From an uncultured Eubacteriaceae bacterium (GTDB lineage Bacteria > Bacillota > Clostridia > Eubacteriales > UBA1433), in contig CALFLU010000093.1 in the NCBI GenBank assembly GCA_937880125.1, positions 1-56,694 on the forward strand: a stretch of 56,694 nucleotides of DNA. Direction: 5' to 3'. Positions 41,524 to 49,735 of the stretch are shown piece after piece. The notes beneath the pieces were generated by a model, which was given only the letters and a program-made list of their open reading frames with translations, was not told the DNA's origin and did no database searches. The number at the start of each line of letters is the position of its first letter. Positions within the stretch are counted from its first letter, which is position 1. Position numbers and translations under genes: made by a program.

Positions 41524-42207
41524 ATGTATCATATTTTAGTCTGTGATGATGAAAAAGATATTGTTTCGGCCTTAAATATTTATTTGACCGCAGAAGGCTA
41601 CCACGTTTTGGAGGCCTACGACGGCAGGCAGGCGCTTGCTCTTTTGGAGGAGCACGACATACACCTGATATTGATGGATATTATGATGCCCAACATGAGC
41701 GGCATTGCCGCCATCGCCAGGCTGCGTCAAACATGCAACATCCCGGTTATTTTTCTCACGGCCAAAAGCGAAGATACCGACAAAGTTTTGGGACTCAACA
41801 TCGGCGCAGACGACTATATTACCAAACCCTTTAACCCCGTGGAGCTCATTGCCCGCGTAAAGGCACAGCTCCGCCGCTATACACATTTGGGCGGTCTTGC
41901 CAAGGGCGAAAATGTCTTGCGCATCAACGAAATCGAACTCAACGACGAAACCAAAGTCGTTACCATCAGCGGCCAGGCAGTTTTGCTCACGCCCACAGAA
42001 TACGAGATTTTAAAGCTGCTCATGACCAGCCCGGGCAAAGTTTTTTCTTCTTCTCAGATTTATGCCGATGTATGGAACGACACGGCCTATCGCGCCGAGG
42101 GCACCGTTGCGGTGCATATTCGTCATCTGCGCGAAAAAATAGAAATCGACCCCGCCAACCCACGCTATCTCAAGGTGGTATGGGGCCAAGGATATAAAAT
42201 AGAATAA
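41524..42207 (+). CDS. OmpR/PhoB-family response regulator
   Basis: A 227-residue regulator. The receiver domain has the acidic pair CDDEKD, phospho-acceptor D52 in LILMDIMMP, T and K in FLTAKSED and ITKPFNP. The C-terminal winged helix includes LTPTEYEILKLL and VAVHIRHLREKI. The overall sequence is of the VanR/PhoP-like group. It starts a two-gene unit with the histidine kinase 13 bases downstream. Targets cannot be named. Confidence 0.94.
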   Translation: MYHILVCDDEKDIVSALNIYLTAEGYHVLEAYDGRQALALLEEHDIHLILMDIMMPNMSGIAAIARLRQTCNIPVIFLTAKSEDTDKVLGLNIGADDYITKPFNPVELIARVKAQLRRYTHLGGLAKGENVLRINEIELNDETKVVTISGQAVLLTPTEYEILKLLMTSPGKVFSSSQIYADVWNDTAYRAEGTVAVHIRHLREKIEIDPANPRYLKVVWGQGYKIE

Positions 42208-42220
42208 CGAGGTGAATGTC

Positions 42221-44122
42221 TTGATTCGACCTGTCAACAAAAAAATGCGACCCCTTGCGGTTATTGCCTTTGTACTCTTTTTCTTTTTTGCCGTCTCCAG
42301 CGCACTCGGCGTTCTTTATGCGGAGTCCGGCGACTATTACAGCGACCGCCCCATTTCTTATTACAATTCACCGCTGTGCTATTCGGTAACGGACCAATAC
42401 AGCAATATGGTGTTTGAGCAATATTTTCAAGCAGCGAAAAGCGCTGAGCAGAGCATTCAAAAGCAAAACCTTGTCAAGGATTATGAAAAGATGTTTTCCC
42501 CTGAAAACACGAATTTTTTCTTCACGATCACCGACCGCAGCGGCACGGTTGTTTTGTCCAACTATATCGAGCAAACCTATGGCATGAGCCATACAAAAAA
42601 CTACGGTTTCTTTGCCGAGGACAAATCCGAATATACCCTGCACGCCTTTGTCAAAGACCCCATCAGTGCCGAGGACAACTATGTTGCCTCCCTTGCGACA
42701 TTTAACTTTTTATATAACATGCGCTACAGCTTCATCGTTCTTCTCATTTTATCGGGTATTGCTTCTGTTTTCTTTTTTGTATACCTCGTTCGCACGGCAG
42801 GCTATAGCAAAGATGCACAAGCACCCTCTCTTTCTGCCATAGACCGCATTCCGCTGGATATTTTTATCCTCGGTACAATCGGCTTGTTTTCATTCTTCAT
42901 CGCTGTCGTCAGCTCTCTGATGCGCTACAACGTCAGTCCGCTTATAGAAGCTGTCGTTTCCGCCTTGGCTTTACTCATTTTTTCATTGTTGTTCCTCGCC
43001 ATTTGCATGACGCTTTCCGTGCGCATCAAAACAGGCAAATGGTGGAGAAATACTTTGACTTTTTACATTTTAAGATGGATAAAAAGAGTTTTCATGTGGT
43101 TAATAAATGCTATAAAGCTCCTTTTGATTGCCATTCCCCTCATATGGAAGGTCGTCTTGGGTACTTCTTTGTTTCTCATCATCGATTTTGTGCTTATTAA
43201 TATATCCTTTCACAGCATCACAGCCCTGCTCTTATTTGCCCTGTTTAACGGTGCCGTTTTTATTCTTGTCTTAAAAATTGCCTTGCAAATTTATAGACTC
43301 AAAGAAGCAAGCAATCACCTCGCCCAAGGGGACTACGACAAAAAAGTGCAATTGTCGCCCATGTTTGCTGCACTGACACAAATCGGCAACAACCTCAACA
43401 ACATTTCACTGGGCATGCAGCGCGCCGTGGAACAACAACTTAAAGGCGAGCGCCTAAAGGCGGAGCTCATCACTAACGTGTCCCACGATATCAAGACACC
43501 CCTTACGTCCATTGTCAATTATGTTGACCTGCTAAAAAAAGAAAATATACAAACCCAACCCGTCGCAGAATATATCGCCGTGCTTGATCGCCAGTCTGCG
43601 CGGCTCAAAAAGCTCACGGAAGATGTGCTGGAAGCCTCCAAGGTCTCAACAGGCAATGTTTCGCTCTCCCCCACCAGGCTCAATGTCATCGAACTGCTAA
43701 GCCAGTCTTTGGGTGAATACAGCGAAAAGTTCAAAGAAAGTGACCTGACGCTGATCAGCCATTTTCCGTCGACTTCTCCTTATATTTTTGCCGACGGGCG
43801 CCTGCTGTGGCGAACCTTTGACAATTTGCTCAACAACATCTGCAAATATGCACAGCCCAAAACCCGTGTCTATGTAGAAGCCGATGCAGATGAACAACAT
43901 GTGTTGATTACTTTTAAAAACATCTCCACCCAGGCTCTTAACATCAGTTCTGACGAATTGATTGAGCGCTTTGTTCGCGGAGACAGCGCACGCACCACAG
44001 AGGGCAGCGGGCTGGGTCTGTCTATCGCCAAAAGCCTTGTCGAGTTGCAGAAGGGAACAATGCAGATACAAATTGACGGTGACTTGTTTAAAGTGCAGCT
44101 GTCCTTTGCACTTGTTTGTTAA
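42221..44122 (+). CDS. Membrane sensor histidine kinase
   Basis: A 633-residue kinase. An N-terminal helix (about 8-28) and an extracytoplasmic domain of about 130 residues are followed by around five membrane helices (170-375). Then come a HAMP-like linker, the HisKA box with phospho-acceptor H422 in NVSHDIKTPLTSI, and the ATPase domain ending with SGLGLSIAKSL. The number of membrane helices is larger than in simple VanS-type kinases. The start is TTG 42221, with AGGTGA five bases upstream; a GTG at 42212 overlaps that site. A terminator follows. Confidence 0.92.
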   Translation: MIRPVNKKMRPLAVIAFVLFFFFAVSSALGVLYAESGDYYSDRPISYYNSPLCYSVTDQYSNMVFEQYFQAAKSAEQSIQKQNLVKDYEKMFSPENTNFFFTITDRSGTVVLSNYIEQTYGMSHTKNYGFFAEDKSEYTLHAFVKDPISAEDNYVASLATFNFLYNMRYSFIVLLILSGIASVFFFVYLVRTAGYSKDAQAPSLSAIDRIPLDIFILGTIGLFSFFIAVVSSLMRYNVSPLIEAVVSALALLIFSLLFLAICMTLSVRIKTGKWWRNTLTFYILRWIKRVFMWLINAIKLLLIAIPLIWKVVLGTSLFLIIDFVLINISFHSITALLLFALFNGAVFILVLKIALQIYRLKEASNHLAQGDYDKKVQLSPMFAALTQIGNNLNNISLGMQRAVEQQLKGERLKAELITNVSHDIKTPLTSIVNYVDLLKKENIQTQPVAEYIAVLDRQSARLKKLTEDVLEASKVSTGNVSLSPTRLNVIELLSQSLGEYSEKFKESDLTLISHFPSTSPYIFADGRLLWRTFDNLLNNICKYAQPKTRVYVEADADEQHVLITFKNISTQALNISSDELIERFVRGDSARTTEGSGLGLSIAKSLVELQKGTMQIQIDGDLFKVQLSFALVC

Positions 44123-44162
44123 CCGGCTGCAAAGACCGACTGATTTATGACATATCTCAATG

Positions 44163-44205
44163 AACGCCTTGAACTATCTCAAAAGTTAGCTCAAGGCGTT
44201 TTATT
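44163..44205 (+). terminator. Terminator of the two-component operon
   Basis: AACGCCTTGA (44163-44172) pairs with TCAAGGCGTT (44191-44200), with partial inner CTA/TAG pairing, followed by a short T-run. Confidence 0.75.
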
Positions 44206-44297
44206 AAACCCTGTGTTGAATCACCTTTCATCGCGACAGCTTCACCGAATTGCCCGAAACATTCAACGGCGGATTATTTTCTTCTATGCATCAAAAA

Positions 44298-44321
44298 ACG
44301 GCGGTCAAATTTTGCCGCCGT
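44298..44321 (-). terminator. Terminator of the LRR_5-type gene
   Basis: ACGGCGG (44298-44304) pairs with CCGCCGT (44315-44321); on the minus strand it is followed by a T6 run. Confidence 0.8.
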
Positions 44322-44367
44322 CCGTCGTTGTTCATTATAGCATTAAAACAATCCGCACAAGCTTTTT

Positions 44368-45219
44368 CTATTTGGGTACATGGCGGATATGGCCGCATTT
44401 TTTACAGATTTGTCGTTGGACATTCTCTGATCCGGGCACATTGACCCTGCCTTCTTGCGCGCCGCTTTGCTCATGATAGTCGTGATGAAACCTAGCGTCT
44501 TCTATTTTGTCGCTGCTGGGAAAATATTCACACAGCGGTGAGAAGGTTTCTTCATCCAAGGATACGGTTTGCAAATTGTCCAAATCTCCAAATACCACAG
44601 GGTGTTTGACACTATCGGCAATAACCAAATGTTCTATCAAACGACATTTTGCAAAGGCCCGTGGGCGAATTCGCTCTGTGCCTTGTGCAATGACCACCGT
44701 ACCTCTTTTTTTCGGTGGACAGTGCAACAATTTTTTCATGGACTTGTCATATAAAACGCCATCCACCGCCGCATAAATCTCATTGCCTTCTTCTACGACA
44801 ATTTCTTCCAGCTCCATCTGATCATTTGCGGGAATCATCAAATCCTCTCTGTCAAAGTCCGCGCGCAAAACAAGGCACTGCCCCAAAATATCCTGCGGAA
44901 TTAAGTTGGAGGTGATGATTTTTTTCACCTTGGGAATGCGAAAAGCCCCCGAATGATACCCTTCAACACTTTTGGGTATCGTCAAAGACTCAATATTGCT
45001 GTCCTCAAAGGCAATATAGGCAATGTCCGTTACCCCATCGGGAATATGCACCACGCCGCCGCTGCCGTTATACTTTTCCAAAACCGTTCCGTTTAACAAA
45101 AATTCAGGCTGCTGCAATTTGTCCTTCGAGGACTCTGCCGCATCCTTTTTTTTATCTTCAATAAAACGTTCTTCGTTTGCACCGGATTTGTTTTTCTTGC
45201 CAAAACCAAATAATTTCAC
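44368..45219 (-). CDS. Intracellular LRR_5 (BspA-type) repeat protein
   Basis: A 283-residue protein with no signal peptide or membrane helix. The first 35 residues are charged (KKNKSG...KDKKKDAAESSKDK). LRR_5-type strands follow (DGVTDIAYIAFEDSNIESLTIPKSVEGYHSGAF, NEIYAAVDGVLYDKSMKKLLHCPP, GTERIRPRAFAKC). The C-terminus ends with CKKCGHIRH, half of a zinc ribbon. The GTG at 45219 has GGGAG upstream. LRR_5 proteins are usually secreted, so the cytoplasmic form with a zinc-binding tail is unusual. It is monocistronic and its function is unknown. Confidence 0.75.
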   Translation of the reverse strand: MKLFGFGKKNKSGANEERFIEDKKKDAAESSKDKLQQPEFLLNGTVLEKYNGSGGVVHIPDGVTDIAYIAFEDSNIESLTIPKSVEGYHSGAFRIPKVKKIITSNLIPQDILGQCLVLRADFDREDLMIPANDQMELEEIVVEEGNEIYAAVDGVLYDKSMKKLLHCPPKKRGTVVIAQGTERIRPRAFAKCRLIEHLVIADSVKHPVVFGDLDNLQTVSLDEETFSPLCEYFPSSDKIEDARFHHDYHEQSGAQEGRVNVPGSENVQRQICKKCGHIRHVPK

Positions 45220-45411
45220 TTTTTTCTCCCAAATCGATACAGGTTGTCTGTGCTGTTTTCAAAGGCTCCACAAGAACTTTTTGATATACACCGTCGGTGA
45301 ATTAAAAACAGCATTGCATTTATTATATCCCTACCGGCGTCAGAAAGGTAAGTTTTTTTATGATTTCCTAAAAAAAGGCACCTCGTTATAGGCGAAAGCA
45401 AAAAAATGCGT

Positions 45412-45417
45412 TATAAT
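45412..45417 (+). promoter_or_regulatory. Possible -10 box of the arcA operon
   Basis: A perfect TATAAT lies 33 bases before the arcA start. At 17 bases upstream only TAGGCG is present, so a -35 is not evident; activation by a regulator is possible. Confidence 0.45.
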
Positions 45418-45449
45418 GGAAAAAATATCAAAACGAACGGAATCTCATC

Positions 45450-46682
45450 ATGAATACACCCTTTCAGATCAATATCACCAGCGAAATCGGAAAATTAAAG
45501 CATGTGATTTTGCATCGTCCGGATGAAGAAATCAACCATATTGTCCCGCAAAATTTAGGCTTTTCTCTTTTTGACGACACGCCCTATCTAAGCGATATGC
45601 AAAAGGAGCATGACGCCTTTGCCGATTTGTTACGACAACACGGTGCAGCGGTACATTATCTTACCGACTTGCTGGGAGATATTTTGAAAAGTCCCGCAAC
45701 AAAAAAAGAAATTTTAACGTACATTCTCGGCAAAGACATCACAGGCTGCAACTACATCGAAGCCTGCATTTTTGAATACTTGATGAACCTGGACGCGGCT
45801 GGCACCGCTCGCTGCTTGATTAAAGGCCTTAGCGTAACCGATGTGGCAAAATTTAAAACACAACCTGTCATCAGCGACTACATGCCCGAAAAATATATGT
45901 TTTATCTGTTGCCGCTGCCCAATGCATACTTTATGCGTGACGCTGCCGCCATCATCGGCAACGGCATTTCCGTTCACACCATGAAAAATACCGTGCGCAT
46001 GCGCGAAAGCCGCATTGCGCGTGCCATTTATGAACATCATCCCCTTTTTAGCGGCAACGTCCCGCTGTGGTATGACAACAACCTGCAAAGCAGCAGCATT
46101 GAAGGCGGCGATATCCTCGTGATCAATGACTCTTCTGTTGTCGTGGGGTGCAGTCAGCGAACCGATGCCGCCGCCGTGCAGATTCTTGCGGAAAACCTGT
46201 TTTCGCAAAACGACGACATGCGCGCCGTCTACGCCGTTGAACTGCCGAAAATACGCGCATTTATGCATTTGGATACGGTGTTTACGATGATTGACTATGA
46301 CCAGTTTACCATCTATCCCCTTTTGGATCAAAATATGAACGTGGTAAAAATCATGCGCAGTGCCGGAGGTTGCCCGCAGTTTCAGCGCATGGACAGCCTC
46401 AAAGTCGCGCTGTGCGATGCACTGGGTGTGACACACCTGAATTTTATCCAAAGCGGCGGCAATGACCCCGTGGTTGCCGCGCGAGAGCAGTGGAACGACA
46501 GCACCAATACCTTTGTCATTGCCCCGGGCGAAGTAATAGCCTATAACCGCAACGAAATCTCCAACGAAATTTTGGCAAAAAATAATATTAAAGTACACAC
46601 CATCAGAGGTTCTGAGCTGGTTCGCGGCAGGGGCGGCCCCCGCTGCATGACCATGCCCTTGTGCCGTGAAAAAATAAACTAA
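45450..46682 (+). CDS. arcA: Arginine deiminase
   Basis: A 410-residue enzyme hydrolysing arginine to citrulline and ammonia, first step of the arginine deiminase pathway. The N-terminal SEIGKLKHVILHRPDEE, the FMRDAA block and the nucleophile cysteine C399 in GRGGPRCMTMPL are diagnostic. The length is normal. The ribosome site is weak (GGAA). The OTC gene follows after 14 bases; no carbamate kinase gene or arginine/ornithine antiporter is beside it. Confidence 0.96.
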   Translation: MNTPFQINITSEIGKLKHVILHRPDEEINHIVPQNLGFSLFDDTPYLSDMQKEHDAFADLLRQHGAAVHYLTDLLGDILKSPATKKEILTYILGKDITGCNYIEACIFEYLMNLDAAGTARCLIKGLSVTDVAKFKTQPVISDYMPEKYMFYLLPLPNAYFMRDAAAIIGNGISVHTMKNTVRMRESRIARAIYEHHPLFSGNVPLWYDNNLQSSSIEGGDILVINDSSVVVGCSQRTDAAAVQILAENLFSQNDDMRAVYAVELPKIRAFMHLDTVFTMIDYDQFTIYPLLDQNMNVVKIMRSAGGCPQFQRMDSLKVALCDALGVTHLNFIQSGGNDPVVAAREQWNDSTNTFVIAPGEVIAYNRNEISNEILAKNNIKVHTIRGSELVRGRGGPRCMTMPLCREKIN

Positions 46683-46696
46683 GGAGTGACAAATTT

Positions 46697-47683
46697 ATGG
46701 CATCATCTTTAAAAGGACGCAACCTGTTGACATTGCGAGACTATACCGGCGAAGAAATTCACTACCTGCTTACCTATGCCGAAGAATTAAAAGAAAAGAA
46801 AAAACAAGGAATGATAGGCAACACGCTTCAAGGTAAAAATATTGTGTTGCTGTTTGAAAAAACCTCCACGCGCACCCGATGCGCCTTTGAGGTTGCCGCC
46901 TATGATGAAGGGGCAAACGTTACGTTTTTATCCAACAGCCAAATGGGCAAAAAAGAATCCCTGCGCGATACGGCAAACGTATTGGGCAGGTTCTATGACG
47001 GCATCGAATTTCGCGGCTTTAAGCAAGAAACTGTCGAGGCGCTTGCCAAATACTCAGGTGTTCCCGTTTGGAACGGCCTGACCGATTTGTATCATCCCAC
47101 CCAGGCATTGGCGGATTTTTTGACGATGAAAGAACACATCGACAAACCTTTTGAAGAAATGAAACTCGTCTACTCCGGAGACGGCCGCAACAACGTCGCC
47201 AACTCTTTGTTGATTGCCAGCGCCAAGCTGGGCACGGATTTTGTGGCGCTCTCGCCGCCGGAGTTGATGCCTGATCCCATTTTGGTCGAAGAGATGCAAA
47301 AGATTGCAAAGCAGACGGGCAGCACCCTTACGCTGACCAGCGACATAACCGAAGCGATGCTGCACGCCGATGCCGTTTACACCGATATTTGGGTATCCAT
47401 GGGCGAAGAGGCACAAATCGAAGAGCGCATCAAGCTGCTTGCGCCCTATCAGGTCAATGGGGACATGCTGGCAAAGGCAAAAAACGAGCACATCATTTTT
47501 CTGCACTGCCTGCCCGCATTTCATGACCTCAATACGGAATTCGGGCAAATGGTTTATGAAAAATTCGGTCTTAAAGAAATGGAAGTCACCGATGAGGTGT
47601 TCTACAGCAGCTGTTCCAAGGTCTTTGATCAGGCGGAAAATCGCATGCATACCATTAAAGCAGTGATGTGCGCCACACTATAA
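46697..47683 (+). CDS. argF: Ornithine carbamoyltransferase
   Basis: A 328-residue enzyme. The carbamoyl-phosphate loop STRTR is at 57-61, HPTQ lies in the DLYHPTQALADF block, and HCLPAFHD is the ornithine-side cysteine motif. It may run catabolically (arcB) with arcA or biosynthetically (argF) with argJBD 8 kb away; the immediate arcA neighbour favours the catabolic role, but sequence alone does not decide. AAGGAG precedes the ATG. Confidence 0.94.
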   Translation: MASSLKGRNLLTLRDYTGEEIHYLLTYAEELKEKKKQGMIGNTLQGKNIVLLFEKTSTRTRCAFEVAAYDEGANVTFLSNSQMGKKESLRDTANVLGRFYDGIEFRGFKQETVEALAKYSGVPVWNGLTDLYHPTQALADFLTMKEHIDKPFEEMKLVYSGDGRNNVANSLLIASAKLGTDFVALSPPELMPDPILVEEMQKIAKQTGSTLTLTSDITEAMLHADAVYTDIWVSMGEEAQIEERIKLLAPYQVNGDMLAKAKNEHIIFLHCLPAFHDLNTEFGQMVYEKFGLKEMEVTDEVFYSSCSKVFDQAENRMHTIKAVMCATL

Positions 47684-47703
47684 CGAAAAAGAGAGGCTAG
47701 ATT

Positions 47704-48648
47704 ATGCCTGTTTTCGGCATTCGAAAGCCTGAGCGCAGTGTTGTGCTGCGCACGGGCGCATACGGCATTGTCACCAACATCAGCGGCAAGGTGATGATCA
47801 TCAAAAACAAACTGGGCAAGTTTTTGCCCGGCGGAGGGCTCAACCCCGGCGAGGGGTATGAAGAAGCGCTGCGCCGCGAATTTTTGGAAGAAACGGGATA
47901 TGAAATTACCATCAAGCGCAGGCTTGAGACGATGTCTTGGTATATTGACACGCCCGCCGAGTGGAACCTGCAAGTCTTTAATACGGGTATTTTTTATGAA
48001 GTGGAGCTGGAAAAGCGCGTTCATGCCGACATTGAAGAGGGCCACGAGGTTCTCTTTATCGATGGTGAAAGCGCAACAGACATGCACTCCGACGCACAAA
48101 TGTGGGCCATTTACAAATACATCTTATCCGAGCAATACCCGCCCATCATCAAAACCAATATTTCCGCAGCACAAGACCGCATCTATCCCTTGCGGCTGGC
48201 TGCACGCTGCATTGTGCAAACCGAGGGCGACAAAATCATTTTGCTGAAAAGCGAAAAGCTGGATATCTGCGGTCTGCCCGGCGGCGGCATACTACGCGGC
48301 GAAGACATCCGCGCAGCGGCAATGCGCGAAGCAAAGGAAGAAACCGGTCGCAGCATCGACCAATTAAAACCTTTGGGCGCGAGCATTGAGTTTAGCAGCA
48401 TGCTGCAGCTAACCTACTACTTCACCGCCGTGGCAACAGCGGCTTTACATGGTGTACATTTGACTGAGTTGGAATCCGATTGGGGCATTTATCCCATTGA
48501 GGTGGATATAGCCACTGCCGAAGAAATGATTGCTCAAAGCAAGGGCATTATCATGCACGAAGGCTTTGAAGTCGCCTCCATGTCACGCGCGCGCAACCTC
48601 GCTGCGCTAAAGGCTTACAAGCTGTCTGATAGGTCAGCTGCGCCTTAA
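47704..48648 (+). CDS. Tandem Nudix hydrolase
   Basis: A 314-residue protein made of two Nudix domains in one chain. The first Nudix box is GLNPGEGYEEALRREFLEET (within residues 44-67) and the second is GILRGEDIRAAAMREAKEET (within 196-219); both keep the GX5EX7REUXEEXGU pattern, so both could be catalytic. The halves are about 150 residues each and differ substantially. It is the third gene of the arcA-OTC run, 20 bases after OTC, with a terminator after it. The substrate is not evident. Confidence 0.87.
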   Translation: MPVFGIRKPERSVVLRTGAYGIVTNISGKVMIIKNKLGKFLPGGGLNPGEGYEEALRREFLEETGYEITIKRRLETMSWYIDTPAEWNLQVFNTGIFYEVELEKRVHADIEEGHEVLFIDGESATDMHSDAQMWAIYKYILSEQYPPIIKTNISAAQDRIYPLRLAARCIVQTEGDKIILLKSEKLDICGLPGGGILRGEDIRAAAMREAKEETGRSIDQLKPLGASIEFSSMLQLTYYFTAVATAALHGVHLTELESDWGIYPIEVDIATAEEMIAQSKGIIMHEGFEVASMSRARNLAALKAYKLSDRSAAP

Positions 48649-48707
48649 GCATAGTGTTGTTATCGTAAAACCGACAAATGGCAACTTTGCTGTTTGAATA
48701 TAATTAT

Positions 48708-48735
48708 AAAAGCACACTATATACCGTGTGCTTTT
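48708..48735. terminator. Bidirectional terminator
   Basis: AAAAGCACAC (48708-48717) pairs with GTGTGCTTTT (48726-48735), between the Nudix gene (plus) and prs (minus). Confidence 0.88.
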
Positions 48736-48778
48736 TCTTTTCTATCATCAATTCGTTTGATCTTTGGTTTCTTTGCTT

Positions 48779-49735
48779 TTAATCAAAGAGCATGCTCACA
48801 CTTTGTCCTTTGTGCACCCTATCAATGGCTTTTGCAATGATCGGCGCAACAGAAATAACCTCTATTTTGTCGATTTCTTTTTCTTTCGGCAGATGAATGG
48901 TGTCGGTGACAAATACTTTTTTTACCGGGGCTTCCGACAGATTTTTAATCGCCTTGCCCGAGAGCACACCATGGGTGGCAGCGGCATAAATGTCATTGGC
49001 ACCCAGATTTTTTAATTCGTTGATAGAGTTGGTCATCGTGCCTGCCGTATCAATCATGTCATCGATCAACAAAAGATTTTTGCCTGCCACGTCCCCAATC
49101 ACCGTCATAATCTCCGTGGTATTTTTCGCATAGCGGCGTTTGTCGATAATGGCCATGGGCGCACCAAACATTTCCGCTACTTTTCTTGTGCGTTTGACCG
49201 ACCCCACATCAGGAGAAACCACAACCAAATCGTGATTTTTGTGCAAGCCGTAGGCCATTAATTTTTCTACAATGACATTAATTGCCGTCAAATGGTCTAA
49301 GGGAATATTGAAAAATCCTTGAATTTGATCGGCGTGCAAATCCATCGTCATGACACGGCTTGCCCCTGCTGCGGTAATTAAGTCCGCCACCAGCTTTGCC
49401 GTAATCGGCGCCCTTGGAAGCACTTTTCGATCCTGTCTGGCATAGCCGTAATAGGGAATCACCGCCGTAATGCGCCCTGCCGAAGCTCTTTTCAGTGCAT
49501 CAATGTAGATTAATAATTCCATCAAGTTGTCATTTACGGGCTCGGATACACTTTGAATGACAAAAATATCGCACCCCCTGATGGATTCATTGATATTGAC
49601 ATAGGTTTCCCCGTCACTAAAGCGCTCCGTGTTGGTATCGCACAGCGGCACGTTCAAAATTTCGGAAATTTTCCGTGCTACCTCCATGTTTGAACTTCCC
49701 GCCATAATCTTGATGTTATTTGCTGCCCAATTCAT
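48779..49735 (-). CDS. prs: Ribose-phosphate pyrophosphokinase
   Basis: A 318-residue enzyme producing PRPP for nucleotide, histidine and NAD synthesis. The N-terminal IKIMAGSSNMEVARKI, the VVVSPDVGSVKRT block and the PRPP-binding DDMIDTAGTM loop are present. The start is ATG 49735, which overlaps the glmU stop (ATGA) and has GGAGG upstream; the frame is open for another 14 codons without support. It is the last gene of spoVG-glmU-prs. Confidence 0.96.
   Translation of the reverse strand: MNWAANNIKIMAGSSNMEVARKISEILNVPLCDTNTERFSDGETYVNINESIRGCDIFVIQSVSEPVNDNLMELLIYIDALKRASAGRITAVIPYYGYARQDRKVLPRAPITAKLVADLITAAGASRVMTMDLHADQIQGFFNIPLDHLTAINVIVEKLMAYGLHKNHDLVVVSPDVGSVKRTRKVAEMFGAPMAIIDKRRYAKNTTEIMTVIGDVAGKNLLLIDDMIDTAGTMTNSINELKNLGANDIYAAATHGVLSGKAIKNLSEAPVKKVFVTDTIHLPKEKEIDKIEVISVAPIIAKAIDRVHKGQSVSMLFD

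Noticed and set aside
45714..46598. A 294-codon minus-strand open frame opposite arcA
   Set aside because: Arginine deiminase is complete on the plus strand; the antisense frame has no recognisable domain.
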